Source of the DNA: Bradyrhizobium zhanjiangense | GTDB taxonomy: Bacteria; Pseudomonadota; Alphaproteobacteria; Rhizobiales; Xanthobacteraceae | Length of the DNA: 64,000 nucleotides | Direction: 5' to 3' | Assembly: GCF_004114935.1 (NCBI RefSeq) | Contig: NZ_CP022221.1 | Coordinates: forward strand, 7,089,001-7,153,000 | Part shown: piece by piece, positions 38,480 through 48,300 of the stretch | Position numbering within the stretch: position 1 is the stretch's first letter | Layout: the number at the start of each line of letters is the position of its first letter | Notes under the pieces: generated by a model | What the model was told of the DNA's origin: nothing | Database searches by the model: none | Seen by the model: the letters and a program-made list of their open reading frames with translations, nothing else | Made by a program: the position numbers and the translations under genes

Positions 38480-38872
38480 ATGTCTAGCGAGATTCAGATT
38501 TCGATCATCGATGATGATGAGCAATCTCGCGAGGCGTTAGCGGGTCTCATGCAGGCAGTTGGCTTCACGACTGAGGCCTTTGCATCCGCAATGGATTTCT
38601 TGGCGTCTCCTAACGTCCGCCATACCTCCTGTTTGATTGTTGATGTCCACATGCCGCGCATGACTGGGCCTGAATTGCATAGCCGCTTGGTAGGATCTGG
38701 CTATGACATACCAACAATTCTGATCACGGCTTACCCCGATGACAGCGCGCGAACTCGAGTTCTGGGTCAGGGCGTCGTTGGCTATCTGACCAAGCCCATC
38801 GACGAAGAGATTCTGCTCGGATGCGTCCAATCGGCTCTGCAGCGCGCAAAATCGGATGAAAACCCATCATGA
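38480..38872 (+). CDS. Single-domain response regulator receiver
   Basis: 130 residues consisting only of a CheY-like receiver (ISIIDDDEQSREALAGLMQA, CLIVDVHMPRMTGPELH with the phospho-Asp, ILITAYPD, GYLTKPIDEE). GGCGGGG precedes ATG 38480. Without an output domain it likely works as a phosphate sink or by protein contact, possibly in one pathway with the FixJ-type regulator 350 bp upstream. Confidence 0.9.
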   Translation: MSSEIQISIIDDDEQSREALAGLMQAVGFTTEAFASAMDFLASPNVRHTSCLIVDVHMPRMTGPELHSRLVGSGYDIPTILITAYPDDSARTRVLGQGVVGYLTKPIDEEILLGCVQSALQRAKSDENPS

Positions 38873-38917
38873 CCGCGAAATCAGCTGCCGGCGCTCGGCC
38901 AGCTTCGGTCCCGAGTT

Positions 38918-39532
38918 TCAGCTCGAAGATCGTTGCTCTTTGAATGGGTCGCCGTAGATGTGATATCCGTTAAATTCCCATAAGCCTGGCGATTCGCGAT
39001 CCAAAAACTCGATCCCGCGTACCCACTTCACGCTCTTATACGCATAGAGGTTTGGCACCACGAGGCGCAACGGGTAGCCATGCTCGGCCGTAAGGAGTTC
39101 GCCGTTATGCCGCAGGGCGAAGATAGTCGTCGGGCGCAGAAAATCTGAGATTGGCAGGTTTGCCGTGTGGTTATTCTCGCCATGGACCATCACATGCCGC
39201 GCTTCTGGCCGCAGCTTCACTCGCTTCATTAATTCTGTGGCGAGCAATCCTTCCCAATGGTTGTCGAACCGACTCCAGTGCACGACGCAGTGCATGTCCG
39301 CAAATACTTCGCTCTGCGGCAGATTGGAAAGTTCTTCCCACGAAAGCCGCAGTTGCTCCTCTACCAGGCCGAACACTCGAAAATCCCACGTCTTGGGACG
39401 AAAGACCGGCACCGGGCCCACATGCTTCACCGGCCACTCGAGCGTAAGCGACTGTCCTGGGGGCAGCCGCCCAGCGGCACGCAACTCACGCTCTCGTTCA
39501 CGTCGCTCGTTCGATCGCACAGCTACCTCCAT
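38918..39532 (-). CDS. Molybdopterin-dependent sulfite oxidase-like protein
   Basis: 204 residues of the oxidoreductase molybdopterin-binding domain. The Mo-ligating cysteine lies in FADMHCVVHWSRFDNHWEG, and the family segments HTANLPISDFL, EHGYPLRLVVPNLYAYKSVK and WVRGIEF follow. YedY/MsrP relatives carry a Tat signal peptide; this one starts with a charged stretch (RSNERRERERELRAAG) and has none visible, so it is probably cytosolic or the start is misplaced. No heme partner lies beside it. Confidence 0.88.
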   Translation of the reverse strand: MEVAVRSNERRERERELRAAGRLPPGQSLTLEWPVKHVGPVPVFRPKTWDFRVFGLVEEQLRLSWEELSNLPQSEVFADMHCVVHWSRFDNHWEGLLATELMKRVKLRPEARHVMVHGENNHTANLPISDFLRPTTIFALRHNGELLTAEHGYPLRLVVPNLYAYKSVKWVRGIEFLDRESPGLWEFNGYHIYGDPFKEQRSSS

Positions 39533-39706
39533 CGCAAGAGCATGGCGCGCGCAAAAGCACCGCGCGCCCTAGTCAGCGTAACTTGTAATTTCCCGGGCCG
39601 AAAACGCGGTCAGCCGGGTGCGGCGGACAAACATTGAGCTTCTGGTACGCCACATGCCGAGAAGGCCCCTATGAAGAAATACGGAACCCGAAGCGGCGAA
39701 GGAGCC

Positions 39707-40243
39707 TCACTGCTCCTCCCCCTCACCGATCTCGCAATCGGAATTATTTGCAGACTCGGAGAGTAAGCCAGGGACAGTCTTGCTGGTATTGTGACGGAAA
39801 ATGTTGACGGCTCCGATCACTTCGTCGTCGTTGTCACGAATCGGAAAGACATTAACGAGCGCCAGAAGACGATTGCCGTTGGGATGCTCGCAAATCACAT
39901 CGGCGTTGCGAACGGTGGCGCCGTTGTTGATCACCACGGATGGTGGTGCAAGTTCGTGCGGCATCACTTCTCCTGAAGGGTAACGCAGAAGGTGTGACCC
40001 GCAATACTTCTCCGAGGCTCCCAGAGACGGCGTGCGTCCCCAACCCGCGATTGCAGCTTTGTTGCACTTGACGACAGTGGCATCCTTTTCGAGAACGTAT
40101 ATCCCTACTGGGATAGAATCCATTGCCGCTTGGTCTGCAAGAATTCCTTTTGTGACGAGGTGCCCGTCGACGACTTCTCCTCGGAAGTCGATTTTGTCGA
40201 AGTCGCCATCCAAAATCATCGTGCTTGTTGCGTTGGTTGCCAT
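39707..40243 (-). CDS. PAS-domain protein
   Basis: 178 residues with one PAS domain (MDSIPVGIYVLEKDATVVKC N, AAIAGWGRTPSLG, GATVRNADVICEHPNGNRLL, VNVFPIRDNDDEVIGAVNIF). AGGAGG lies six bases before ATG 40243. No kinase, cyclase or DNA-binding domain is attached; it may sense a ligand or redox state for one of the response regulators nearby. Upstream, 40291-40315 holds an imperfect inverted repeat. Confidence 0.82.
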   Translation of the reverse strand: MATNATSTMILDGDFDKIDFRGEVVDGHLVTKGILADQAAMDSIPVGIYVLEKDATVVKCNKAAIAGWGRTPSLGASEKYCGSHLLRYPSGEVMPHELAPPSVVINNGATVRNADVICEHPNGNRLLALVNVFPIRDNDDEVIGAVNIFRHNTSKTVPGLLSESANNSDCEIGEGEEQ

Positions 40244-40567
40244 TTTCAACCTCCTTTGTGTACCCACCTTGTTCATAGGACCTATTCGGCCTTACACTCG
40301 AATTTGAGTAAGCATAGTCTCGCAGGTCACTACCGTCGTCTCACCGTGCGCCGCATGATGTCTCATTTTGCGCCGATCGCCATTCGGTTGTCGTTCAGTT
40401 AAGGCCGCGGAGAGGCGGGTGCGTGATCAGCTCGCCGCTGGAACCGAGACGCAAAGGAACTCTCCACATCCGCCCTTAAAAAGTGGCAGCCCCCAAAGTC
40501 TGGCACCCTCGCTTTGCCGATGTAACCGGTCTAAGTTAGGTTCCAAGGCATTTGGTCGGCCCACGGG

Positions 40568-41578
40568 ATGATCATGCAAGTCCATTTTTCCACGGACCAT
40601 ATTGCGCCGCGCGACCGCGTGAAGTTCTGGTGCGACTATTTCGCGAAGCAGGCCCATAGCATCACGCCGGGCGAGATTCCGGATCCCGCTGCCTTTCGCG
40701 CGGAAGCGAGTGGATCGATTGCAGGCGAATTTGCGCTGCTGGAGATAAGTTCGGGACTTGAGAGGGTCCAACGGACGGCGGCCGACGTTGCCAGGGACAA
40801 GATTGAAGCGTTCTTCGTCAGCCGATTTCGCGCGCCGGTCATCTGGAGGGCCGCGGCACGCAGCACGCCAGTCGACCTGATTCATGAGCCCGGTGATTTC
40901 TGCATAAGCTCGACCGAATGGCAATTCAACGCGGAATGGAAAGGCCCAGAGTCGTTCGACATGCTGATCATCCCGTGGGCTGCACTCTCGCCGATTATAG
41001 CCGGGGGTCGACTGGAGCGCCCGTTTCGGTTGGCCGGTGCCTCGCCGCTCGGCTCGCTGCTCGGCGCAGCTATTGATGCGGTGAAGGCGCAAGCCCCGCT
41101 GCTCTCCAACGAACACGGTGAAGCTGTGCTGCGCAATCTCTGCGGTCTCGTGGCACTGAGCTGTAACATCTCAAACGAAGGCATCAATCGGGGGCGGGAT
41201 TCGCTACAATCGGCGCGGCTCGCGGCCGCCAAGCGTTACGTCGACCTGCATCTCGCCGATCCTTCCCTGACCGCCGCCAGCGCCGCGGCCGCACTCGACA
41301 TCTCGGCGCGCCAGTTGCATCGCCTGTTCGAGGCAAACAATGTCAGTTTCGCCCGATACGTTTCGCGCGAGCGACTGCTCCGGTGCCGCGACGCCATCGC
41401 CGACGCGACGGGAACCGGACGATCGGTGATCGATATAGCTTTTGGCTGGGGGTTCAACAGTATGGCGACGTTTTATCGCACGTTCGCAAGCGAGTTCGGT
41501 AGCCCGCCCACCATGCTGCGTGCGGCATCGCAAGGACGAGTGAATGGCCAGCGCACGACAGGAAAGGACACATCGTGA
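40568..41578 (+). CDS. AraC-family regulator next to globin gene
   Basis: 336 residues. N-terminal ~200 residues fit the AraC-binding-like domain that starts FSTDHIAPRDRVKFWCDYFA; the C-terminal part has two helix-turn-helices (LTAASAAAALDISARQLHRL; SVIDIAFGWGFNSMATFYRT). It lies 223 bp upstream of the globin gene on the same strand, so it may control it. A 17-bp direct repeat (TGGCGCTARATGAGACG) lies between them. Confidence 0.87.
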   Translation: MIMQVHFSTDHIAPRDRVKFWCDYFAKQAHSITPGEIPDPAAFRAEASGSIAGEFALLEISSGLERVQRTAADVARDKIEAFFVSRFRAPVIWRAAARSTPVDLIHEPGDFCISSTEWQFNAEWKGPESFDMLIIPWAALSPIIAGGRLERPFRLAGASPLGSLLGAAIDAVKAQAPLLSNEHGEAVLRNLCGLVALSCNISNEGINRGRDSLQSARLAAAKRYVDLHLADPSLTAASAAAALDISARQLHRLFEANNVSFARYVSRERLLRCRDAIADATGTGRSVIDIAFGWGFNSMATFYRTFASEFGSPPTMLRAASQGRVNGQRTTGKDTS

Positions 41579-41601
41579 ATGCGCTCGGGGCGATCTCCCG
41601 C

Positions 41602-41642
41602 TTGGCGCTAGATGAGACGTTGCCTGGCGCTAAATGAGACGA
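41602..41642 (+). repeat. Tandem direct repeat in AraC-globin gap
   Basis: TGGCGCTAGATGAGACG and TGGCGCTAAATGAGACG, separated by TTGCC. May be an activator binding pair or an insertion-sequence end fragment. Confidence 0.4.
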
Positions 41643-41801
41643 CCTCGCAACTGCTTCCGTGTGAATGACCCACGGCAATCGCGCCAATGAGATGCGTCGG
41701 GTTGCACGACGTTTCTATTCGCCTGAGGTCTCGCATCCGATTGCTATCATGTGTCGCGCGCAGCCGAGTGAGCCGCGCCCGCACGCAAAGGAAATGACAT
41801 C

Positions 41802-42209
41802 GTGGATGCTGTGCAGCAGGAGCTTGTTCAGACCACCTTCGCCCGGCTGGCGGCGATGCCTGAGGTCGCCGGGGCGTTGTTCTACGAGCGGCTATTCGCC
41901 ACCAATCCGAATTTCCGGCCGCTATTCAGAAACAACATGCGTATTCAGGGCGTCAAGCTAATGACCATGCTCGCTATGGTCGTCTACAATCTACCCGCGC
42001 TGGATCAACTTTCGCCCGCGATCCATGACCTTGCCGTCCGCCATGTCGAGTACGGGGTTAAGCTCGCCGACTACGACGCGGTGCGGGAAGCGTTGCTCTG
42101 GACCCTCGAACAGGCGCTTGGAGAGGATCTCACGCCCGCCGTTCGTGAGGCGTGGACGGTCTGCTACGATGAACTTGCGGGTGAGATGAAGGCGGCGGCC
42201 GGCGTCTGA
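41802..42209 (+). CDS. Single-domain globin
   Basis: 135 residues with the three-over-three globin fold of the flavohemoglobin type: FARLAAMPEVAGALFYERLF, NPNFRPLFRNNM and the proximal histidine in AVRHVEYGVKLADYD. It lacks the FAD/NAD reductase part of Hmp. Such globins bind O2 or NO. Start is GTG 41802 behind AAGGAA. It ends just before an insertion-sequence remnant. Confidence 0.9.
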   Translation: MDAVQQELVQTTFARLAAMPEVAGALFYERLFATNPNFRPLFRNNMRIQGVKLMTMLAMVVYNLPALDQLSPAIHDLAVRHVEYGVKLADYDAVREALLWTLEQALGEDLTPAVREAWTVCYDELAGEMKAAAGV

Positions 42210-42224
42210 TTTACGATCTCCCGC

Positions 42225-42520
42225 ATGGCACTAAGCGCCTTTTTTCCTCTCTGGAAGCGGTGATCCCGATATGTCCGTTCCGGGTCTTGGTTGTGTGCAA
42301 ACGGATAGGATCGGCGCGCGGCCGTTGTCGGCCGACGTTTATGACCTCGTGCGTAACAATCAGATGATGTCGCGGTGTCCACCGCGACCTGGACATTATA
42401 GCCGACGACACCCGATCCGCGTCCGCTGGTGGCCATCGAACGGGCATCCGGATCTATCAGCGATATCTGTTGATCCGGCGTATTGCGCATCGTACGCATA
42501 CGACGAAGACCGCCTGATTG
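42225..42520 (-). mobile_element. IS1182-type transposase remnant
   Basis: Minus-strand fragments NTPDQQISLIDPDARSMATS and GVVGYNVQVAVD, then after a frameshift HHLIVTHEVINVG, match the central part of IS1182-family transposases. Both ends of the gene and terminal repeats are missing. Confidence 0.75.
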
Positions 42521-42543
42521 ACGCATGCGCGCGAGAGCCGGGT

Positions 42544-42560
42544 AGCGCTATGATAGCGCT
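42544..42560. promoter_or_regulatory. Perfect palindrome upstream of the hybrid kinase
   Basis: AGCGCTAT-G-ATAGCGCT, 37 bp before the start codon of the hybrid kinase: a candidate operator for a dimeric repressor. Confidence 0.4.
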
Positions 42561-42597
42561 GCGTGAAGGTTAGGCAGCTTGCTGAACTGGTGATGCT

Positions 42598-45500
42598 GTG
42601 GCAACAAGAATGTCACCTATGCCGGGGCTCTCGGGGTACGTGCTGGCGCCCCTGCGGGAAAGCGCAGACTTTACCCTTTACCGCGGCCGAAAGCACGACG
42701 CCCCCTCGCCGGTCCTAGCGATCGCACTCTTCGAACAGCCGTCGCCTCAAAGCATCAGGCGGCTCATGCACGAATACTCGCTCGGAGCCGAACTCGATCC
42801 CGCGTGGGCTGCCAAGCCTCTGGCCATTGCTCGTCACGAAGGGCGTATGATCCTCTTACTCAAGGACCCTGGCGGTCAGCCGCTGGATCGGATTCTTGAG
42901 CGTGACCAGGGGCAACCGCTCGACCTGACTCGTTTCCTTAGAACCGCCATTGGGTTGGCAAGAACACTCGGGCAAGTCCATCAGCAGGGCTTCATACATA
43001 AGGATATCAAGCCTGCGAATGTCCTCGTCGACGACACCGGCAACGCGTGGCTCACGGGATTCGGGATTGCCTCCAAACTTACGCGCGAGCGCCAGTCGCC
43101 CGAACCTCCAGAGTTCATCGCGGGAACGCTCGCCTACATGGCACCCGAGCAGACGGGACGAATGAACCGTTCGGTCGATTCTCGGAGCGACCTTTACTCG
43201 CTTGGGGTGACCTTTTACGAGATGCTGACCGGGAGTCTTCCATTCGCGGCCTCCCACCCGATGGAATGGGTGCACTGTCACATCGCGAAACAACCAGCCG
43301 CACCCAGCGAGCGCGTAGGAACCGTACCGACCTCGGTCTCCGCGATCACGATGAAGTTGCTCTCCAAGACGGCGGAGGAGAGGTATCAGACAGCGGCGGG
43401 AGTTGAGAGCGATCTTCGGCGCTGCCTCTCCCAATGGGAGTCCCAGGGGCGGATCGATGACTTCACCCCTGGCGCTCACGACACCCCAGATCGCCTTATG
43501 ATCCCCGAGAAGCTGTACGGGAGGGACCGCGAGGTTGACGCTCTGCTGGCCGCCTTCGACCGCATCGTACGCGGTGGCCGTGTAGAACTGGTGCTGGTCT
43601 CCGGATATTCCGGCATCGGCAAATCCGCAGTCGTCAATGAACTCCACAAACCACTCGTGCCGCCACGCGGCTTGTTTGCATCAGGCAAGTCCGACCAGTA
43701 CAAGCGCGACATTCCGCATGCCTCGTTGGCCCAGGCGTTTCAGAGCCTCGTCCGGCGGCTCCTCAGCCAGAACGAGGAAGACCTGCGCAAATGGCAGGAC
43801 GCACTTCGTGAGGCGCTGGGTCCAAACGGACTGCTCCTCGTCGATCTGGTCCCGGAATTGAGGCATGTCATTGGCGAACAGCCGCCAGTGCCCGAATTGC
43901 CGCCGCAGGAAGCGCAGAGACGTTTTCAGATCGTATTTCGACGGTTCATCGGCGTATTTGCGCGACCCGAACATCCGCTCGCGCTCTTCCTCGATGACAT
44001 GCAATGGCTAGATGTCGCCACACTCGACCTCCTCGAAGACCTGTTGAGCCGCAACGATTTGCAGCACTTGCTGATCATTGGTGCGTACCGGGACAACGAG
44101 GTCAATGCCACCCACCCGCTCATGCGTAAGCTGGAAGCGATCCGTCAGGCCGGAGCGGCAGTGCAGGACATCGTTCTCACACCACTGAGTCGCGACGATC
44201 TAGGCAAACTGATTGTGGACTCCCTTCACTGCCAACTGGAGCGCGGCGCCCCACTGGCAGACTTGATCCACGAAAAGACCTCGGGCAACCCGTTCTTCGC
44301 AATCCAGTTCATTTCTACTCTGGCGGACGATCGCCTACTGAAATTCGATTATCGCGAGCGCCGTTGGGTATGGGACCTGCTCCGCATTCGTGACAAAGGC
44401 TTCACGGACAATGTTGTAGAGCTGATGGTCGAGAAGTTGAAGCGCCTTCCGCCAGAAACCCAGAAGGTACTCGAGCAGTTCGCCTGCATGGGCAACAGTG
44501 CAGAGTTCGAGATGCTGCGGATTGGGTATCAGGGCTCAGTCGAGGACATCCACGACCATCTCTGGGAAGCCGTGCGATCGGGCCTCATCTTCCGTGCGGA
44601 CAATTCCTACCGTTTCCTGCACGACCGCGTGCAGGAAGCCGCCTACTCGCTGATTCCGAAGGAGCTGCGTGCCGAGGCTCACCTGCGCATCGGAATGCTC
44701 CTCGCCGAGCACACGCCCGCTGAAAAACGTGAGGAGGCGATATTTGAGATCGTCAATCAACTCAACCGGGGCTCCCATCTCATCACCTTAGTCGAGGATC
44801 GCGAGCGCGTCGCGGAACTTAATCTGATCGCCGGCCGGCGCGCGAAGCTCTCGACAGCATACGACTCGGCGCTCAAGTATCTCAGAGCCGGCAGAGCCCT
44901 TCTTGAAGAAGAGACTTGGAAACGTAATCACCAGCTCATCTTCTCGATCGAGTATCTGACAGCCGAGTGCGAGTTGCTCACTGTCACGGTTTGCCTCGCC
45001 GCCGGGGATCCACTCGCCGAAGTGCAAAAGGAATGCGAGAACGGCGTGGCATCCGCTAGGCGGGCGCGTTTCGGCCTGGCCATCGAGCGCTGCGAAGCAC
45101 AACTCGGTTTGATCCTCACCTTGCGCGGGCTGACTGCAACTTTCGGATGCCTGGATCACGAGGGATACAGTGAAATCGATACCGAACGCCGCTTAGCCAA
45201 GAGCCCCGACTTAGTGCTCGCCGAGTTCTATTACTGGACGCGAAAGCTGCAGGCGCACTTTTTCGCCGGAGACCTTGCGTCGGCGGTGGACGCCTCGCTA
45301 CACGCCGAACCGCTGCTTTGGACGTCGGCGGCAATGTTCGAGTCAGCGGAGTATCGACTCTATGGCGCGCTGGCGCATGCGGCGGTCTGTGATCACGCCA
45401 CTCCGGAGGAGAGACCGAGGCATTTCGATTCTGTGCTGGACCACTACCGGGAGCTCCAAATGTGGACCGAGGCCAACCCCGAAACCTTCGAAGATCGCGC

Positions 45501-47454
45501 CACGTTGGTCGGCGCCGAAATCGCCCGCCTTGAGGGCCGGGTGCAGAACGCTCAGGAGCTGTACGACAAGGCCATCCACGAGGCTCACAAACACGGATTC
45601 GTGCACAACCAGGCAATTGCCAACGAGATAGCCGGGCGCTTCTACGCAGAGCGCGGTTACGAGAAGATCGCCGCGACCTATTTGCGGGCCGCGCGGGCCT
45701 GCTACCTGCGCTGGGGAGCCGACGGAAAGGTCCGCCAACTTGAGGAGCTTTATTCGCACCTTAACGTGGACAAGTCGATCCCAGATTCCGCGGCGACAAT
45801 AGTGACACCCATCGAGCAGCTCGACTTGACTACCGTACTCAGAGTGTCGGAAGCAGTGTCAGGCGAGATCGTCTTCGAGAAGTTAATCAACACGCTCATG
45901 AGTTCGGCAATCGAACACGCGGGCGCCGATCGAGGTCTCTTGATACTTTCGCGAGACGACAAATATCAAATTGAAGCAGAAGCAACAACCAGCGGTGACA
46001 ACGTGAACGTGGTCCTGAAACAGGCACGCGTCACGGCCGCTGATCTACCGGAGTCTGTGTTTCACTACGTCCTTCGGGCAAAAGAGAGCGTTCTCCTGCA
46101 CGATGCGTCCAGTCAGAGCTCGTTTTCAGCGGATGCCTATATTCGCGACCATCGCTCGCGGGCAGTGCTCTGCCTCCCAATACTTAAGCAGACCAGGTTG
46201 ATTGGAATGCTGTACTTGGAGAACAACTTTGCGACTGACGTGTTTACTCCTGCTCGAATGGTGGTCCTCACACTACTCGCTTCCCAGGCGGCTATCTCAA
46301 TAGAGAACGCCAGCCTGTACCGCGAGCTAGCCGAGCGGGAGGCCAGGATCCGACGGCTAGTGGATGCCAACATCATCGGCATCTTCGTCTGGGATCGTGA
46401 CGATCGGATCATCGATGCCAACGAAGCTTTTCTCCGCATCGTCGGATACGACCGCGACGATCTCGTCTCCGGTCGACTGCGCTGGCGGGATCTGACGCCC
46501 ACCGAATGGCGCGATGCCGACGACCGATGCGTGGCCGAGCTGGAGGCGACCGGAACCGTGCAACCCTATGAGAAGGAGTACTTCCTGAAAAACGGCAGCC
46601 GCGTGCCAGTGCTGGTCGGGGCAGCGACGTTCGGCGGGCGACACGACCAAGGCGTTGCCTTCGTGGTAGACTTAACGCAGCGCAAGCGGGCAGAGGAGGA
46701 AATTCGCGAAAGCGAGCGGCGCTACAGCGAGGTGCAGATGGAGCTCGTGCACGCGAATCGAGTCGCAACAATGGGGCAGCTCTCTGCTTCGATTGCCCAT
46801 GAAGTCAACCAGCCGATCGGCGCGACGCTCAACAATGCCTCAGCGGCGTTGCACTGGCTAAGCAAAGAACCGGCAGATCTGGAGAAAGCTCGTCAGGCTC
46901 TCAACCGGATCTTTGCAAACGGCAATCGCGTCAGCGAGGTCGTCGGCCGGATGCGCGCCCTTTTCAAAAAAGCACCTCTCCGGAAAGAAGAAGTTGACAT
47001 CAACGGAGCAATCCTCGAGGTCATCGCCCTGACCCGTAGCGAAGTCGAGAAGAATGGCATTGTGGTGCAGTCACACCTCGTGGACGGCTTGCCGCTCATT
47101 CAAGGAGATCGGGTCCAGGTGCAACAAGTGATTATGAACCTGATCATCAACGCGATCGAAGCCTTGAGCTCGATCTGTGAGGGGGCGCGAGAATTGGTGA
47201 TCACCACCGATAGGAGCGAGTCGGATGGCGTTCTTGTCGAGGTGCGGGATTCAGGTCCAGGCCTGAGCTCAGCGGATCTTGAGCGCGTCTTTGACGCCTT
47301 CAATACGACAAAGCCCGGCGGCTTGGGGATGGGTCTGTCGATCTGCCGCACCATCATCGAAGCGCACGGGGGACGACTGTGGGCCACGGCCGCCGAACCT
47401 CGGGGAGCAACTTTTCGATTCACGTTGCCCGCACAGTCAAATCGAGCCGCGTGA
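42598..47454 (+). CDS. Hybrid Ser/Thr kinase - AAA ATPase - GAF - PAS - histidine kinase
   Basis: 1618 residues. About 10-280: Ser/Thr kinase fold with FIHKDIKPANVLVDD, but the DFG segment reads WLTGFGIAS, so the metal-binding Asp is Gly. About 300-600: AAA-type ATPase (Walker A SGYSGIGKSAV, Walker B LALFLDDMQWLD). 600-1070: helical repeats. About 1090-1240 GAF, 1245-1365 PAS. About 1385-1460 HisKA with the phospho-His in SASIAHEVNQP, then HATPase (NLIINAIEAL, VRDSGPGLS, GGLGMGLSICRTI). These multi-domain sensors are known but poorly studied. Start GTG 42598 or ATG 42610. Output partners could be the response regulators at 37-39 kb. Confidence 0.93.
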   Translation: MATRMSPMPGLSGYVLAPLRESADFTLYRGRKHDAPSPVLAIALFEQPSPQSIRRLMHEYSLGAELDPAWAAKPLAIARHEGRMILLLKDPGGQPLDRILERDQGQPLDLTRFLRTAIGLARTLGQVHQQGFIHKDIKPANVLVDDTGNAWLTGFGIASKLTRERQSPEPPEFIAGTLAYMAPEQTGRMNRSVDSRSDLYSLGVTFYEMLTGSLPFAASHPMEWVHCHIAKQPAAPSERVGTVPTSVSAITMKLLSKTAEERYQTAAGVESDLRRCLSQWESQGRIDDFTPGAHDTPDRLMIPEKLYGRDREVDALLAAFDRIVRGGRVELVLVSGYSGIGKSAVVNELHKPLVPPRGLFASGKSDQYKRDIPHASLAQAFQSLVRRLLSQNEEDLRKWQDALREALGPNGLLLVDLVPELRHVIGEQPPVPELPPQEAQRRFQIVFRRFIGVFARPEHPLALFLDDMQWLDVATLDLLEDLLSRNDLQHLLIIGAYRDNEVNATHPLMRKLEAIRQAGAAVQDIVLTPLSRDDLGKLIVDSLHCQLERGAPLADLIHEKTSGNPFFAIQFISTLADDRLLKFDYRERRWVWDLLRIRDKGFTDNVVELMVEKLKRLPPETQKVLEQFACMGNSAEFEMLRIGYQGSVEDIHDHLWEAVRSGLIFRADNSYRFLHDRVQEAAYSLIPKELRAEAHLRIGMLLAEHTPAEKREEAIFEIVNQLNRGSHLITLVEDRERVAELNLIAGRRAKLSTAYDSALKYLRAGRALLEEETWKRNHQLIFSIEYLTAECELLTVTVCLAAGDPLAEVQKECENGVASARRARFGLAIERCEAQLGLILTLRGLTATFGCLDHEGYSEIDTERRLAKSPDLVLAEFYYWTRKLQAHFFAGDLASAVDASLHAEPLLWTSAAMFESAEYRLYGALAHAAVCDHATPEERPRHFDSVLDHYRELQMWTEANPETFEDRATLVGAEIARLEGRVQNAQELYDKAIHEAHKHGFVHNQAIANEIAGRFYAERGYEKIAATYLRAARACYLRWGADGKVRQLEELYSHLNVDKSIPDSAATIVTPIEQLDLTTVLRVSEAVSGEIVFEKLINTLMSSAIEHAGADRGLLILSRDDKYQIEAEATTSGDNVNVVLKQARVTAADLPESVFHYVLRAKESVLLHDASSQSSFSADAYIRDHRSRAVLCLPILKQTRLIGMLYLENNFATDVFTPARMVVLTLLASQAAISIENASLYRELAEREARIRRLVDANIIGIFVWDRDDRIIDANEAFLRIVGYDRDDLVSGRLRWRDLTPTEWRDADDRCVAELEATGTVQPYEKEYFLKNGSRVPVLVGAATFGGRHDQGVAFVVDLTQRKRAEEEIRESERRYSEVQMELVHANRVATMGQLSASIAHEVNQPIGATLNNASAALHWLSKEPADLEKARQALNRIFANGNRVSEVVGRMRALFKKAPLRKEEVDINGAILEVIALTRSEVEKNGIVVQSHLVDGLPLIQGDRVQVQQVIMNLIINAIEALSSICEGARELVITTDRSESDGVLVEVRDSGPGLSSADLERVFDAFNTTKPGGLGMGLSICRTIIEAHGGRLWATAAEPRGATFRFTLPAQSNRAA

Positions 47455-48300
47455 ATCGAATATCCTGCAGCGGGCCAACAGCAGAGCGAATATCTATCGA
47501 CCGCAAGAATCTTGGTGTTTTTCGGCTTTTGCGATTTCAAGCGTGCCTGTCGGCTACGTGACAGAGCTGCACCAGTATTGAGTTCGCCCGTTGAGTCGCC
47601 TTGATGCAATGACAGATAGCGACCCCGGGATGGCAAGCGCGCTTTAGTGTTGCTAATCCAAAAAGGCAGCTACCAATCAACCAACCAAAGGCGACTCGTC
47701 CAATTAATTCTGACTTCTAGGACACGGCTGACCCTTAAGCCAACTTAGGTTGACAGGTGATCGAGACCACGGAGCTGTCGGGCACGCCAGAGACGAAGCA
47801 GAACTACTCACTCAATAAACCCGCAAGAATGATAACGCCGTAACAAGAACTGAGCTTACCGTCGCGCTTAATCTGCTCTATCTCTGGCCAGACATCAAGA
47901 CAGCAGCGTCACGGATAACCAGGATGCGAACCATATTCCCTGCGCCAACTGCATTGCCCACCGGGGCCGATGTGACCGTGTGGGGTACAAAACGCTGTGC
48001 CCATGACGTCGACATCCAAGGTCGCCATCAGCACATCGAGATCGGATCGAGGCCATGCAAGGTTCATGATCCAAGGTTTTTGCCGGACCCTCGAATTGAG
48101 CTGATGTCATCGTCCGCGGCGTTAGCAGGAAAGAGCGTTGGCGAGAGAACTTTTCGCCAGGCGGATATCGAGAACTCCGGGCCGATGCATAATTCCCATT
48201 TCGTCAGAAACTCCACGACCAATCCTTTTGCCATCACCCCTGCTTCCCATGGCAACGAGCTGAAATGGTCCGGACCATGGCAAATCTCTCGGGTGTGAGC
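47455..48300. other. Intergenic region
   Basis: About 850 bases with no supported gene. At its right end ATGGTCCGGACCAT (48264-48277) is a perfect 14-bp palindrome 24 bp before the LysR gene, a candidate operator. Confidence 0.4.
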
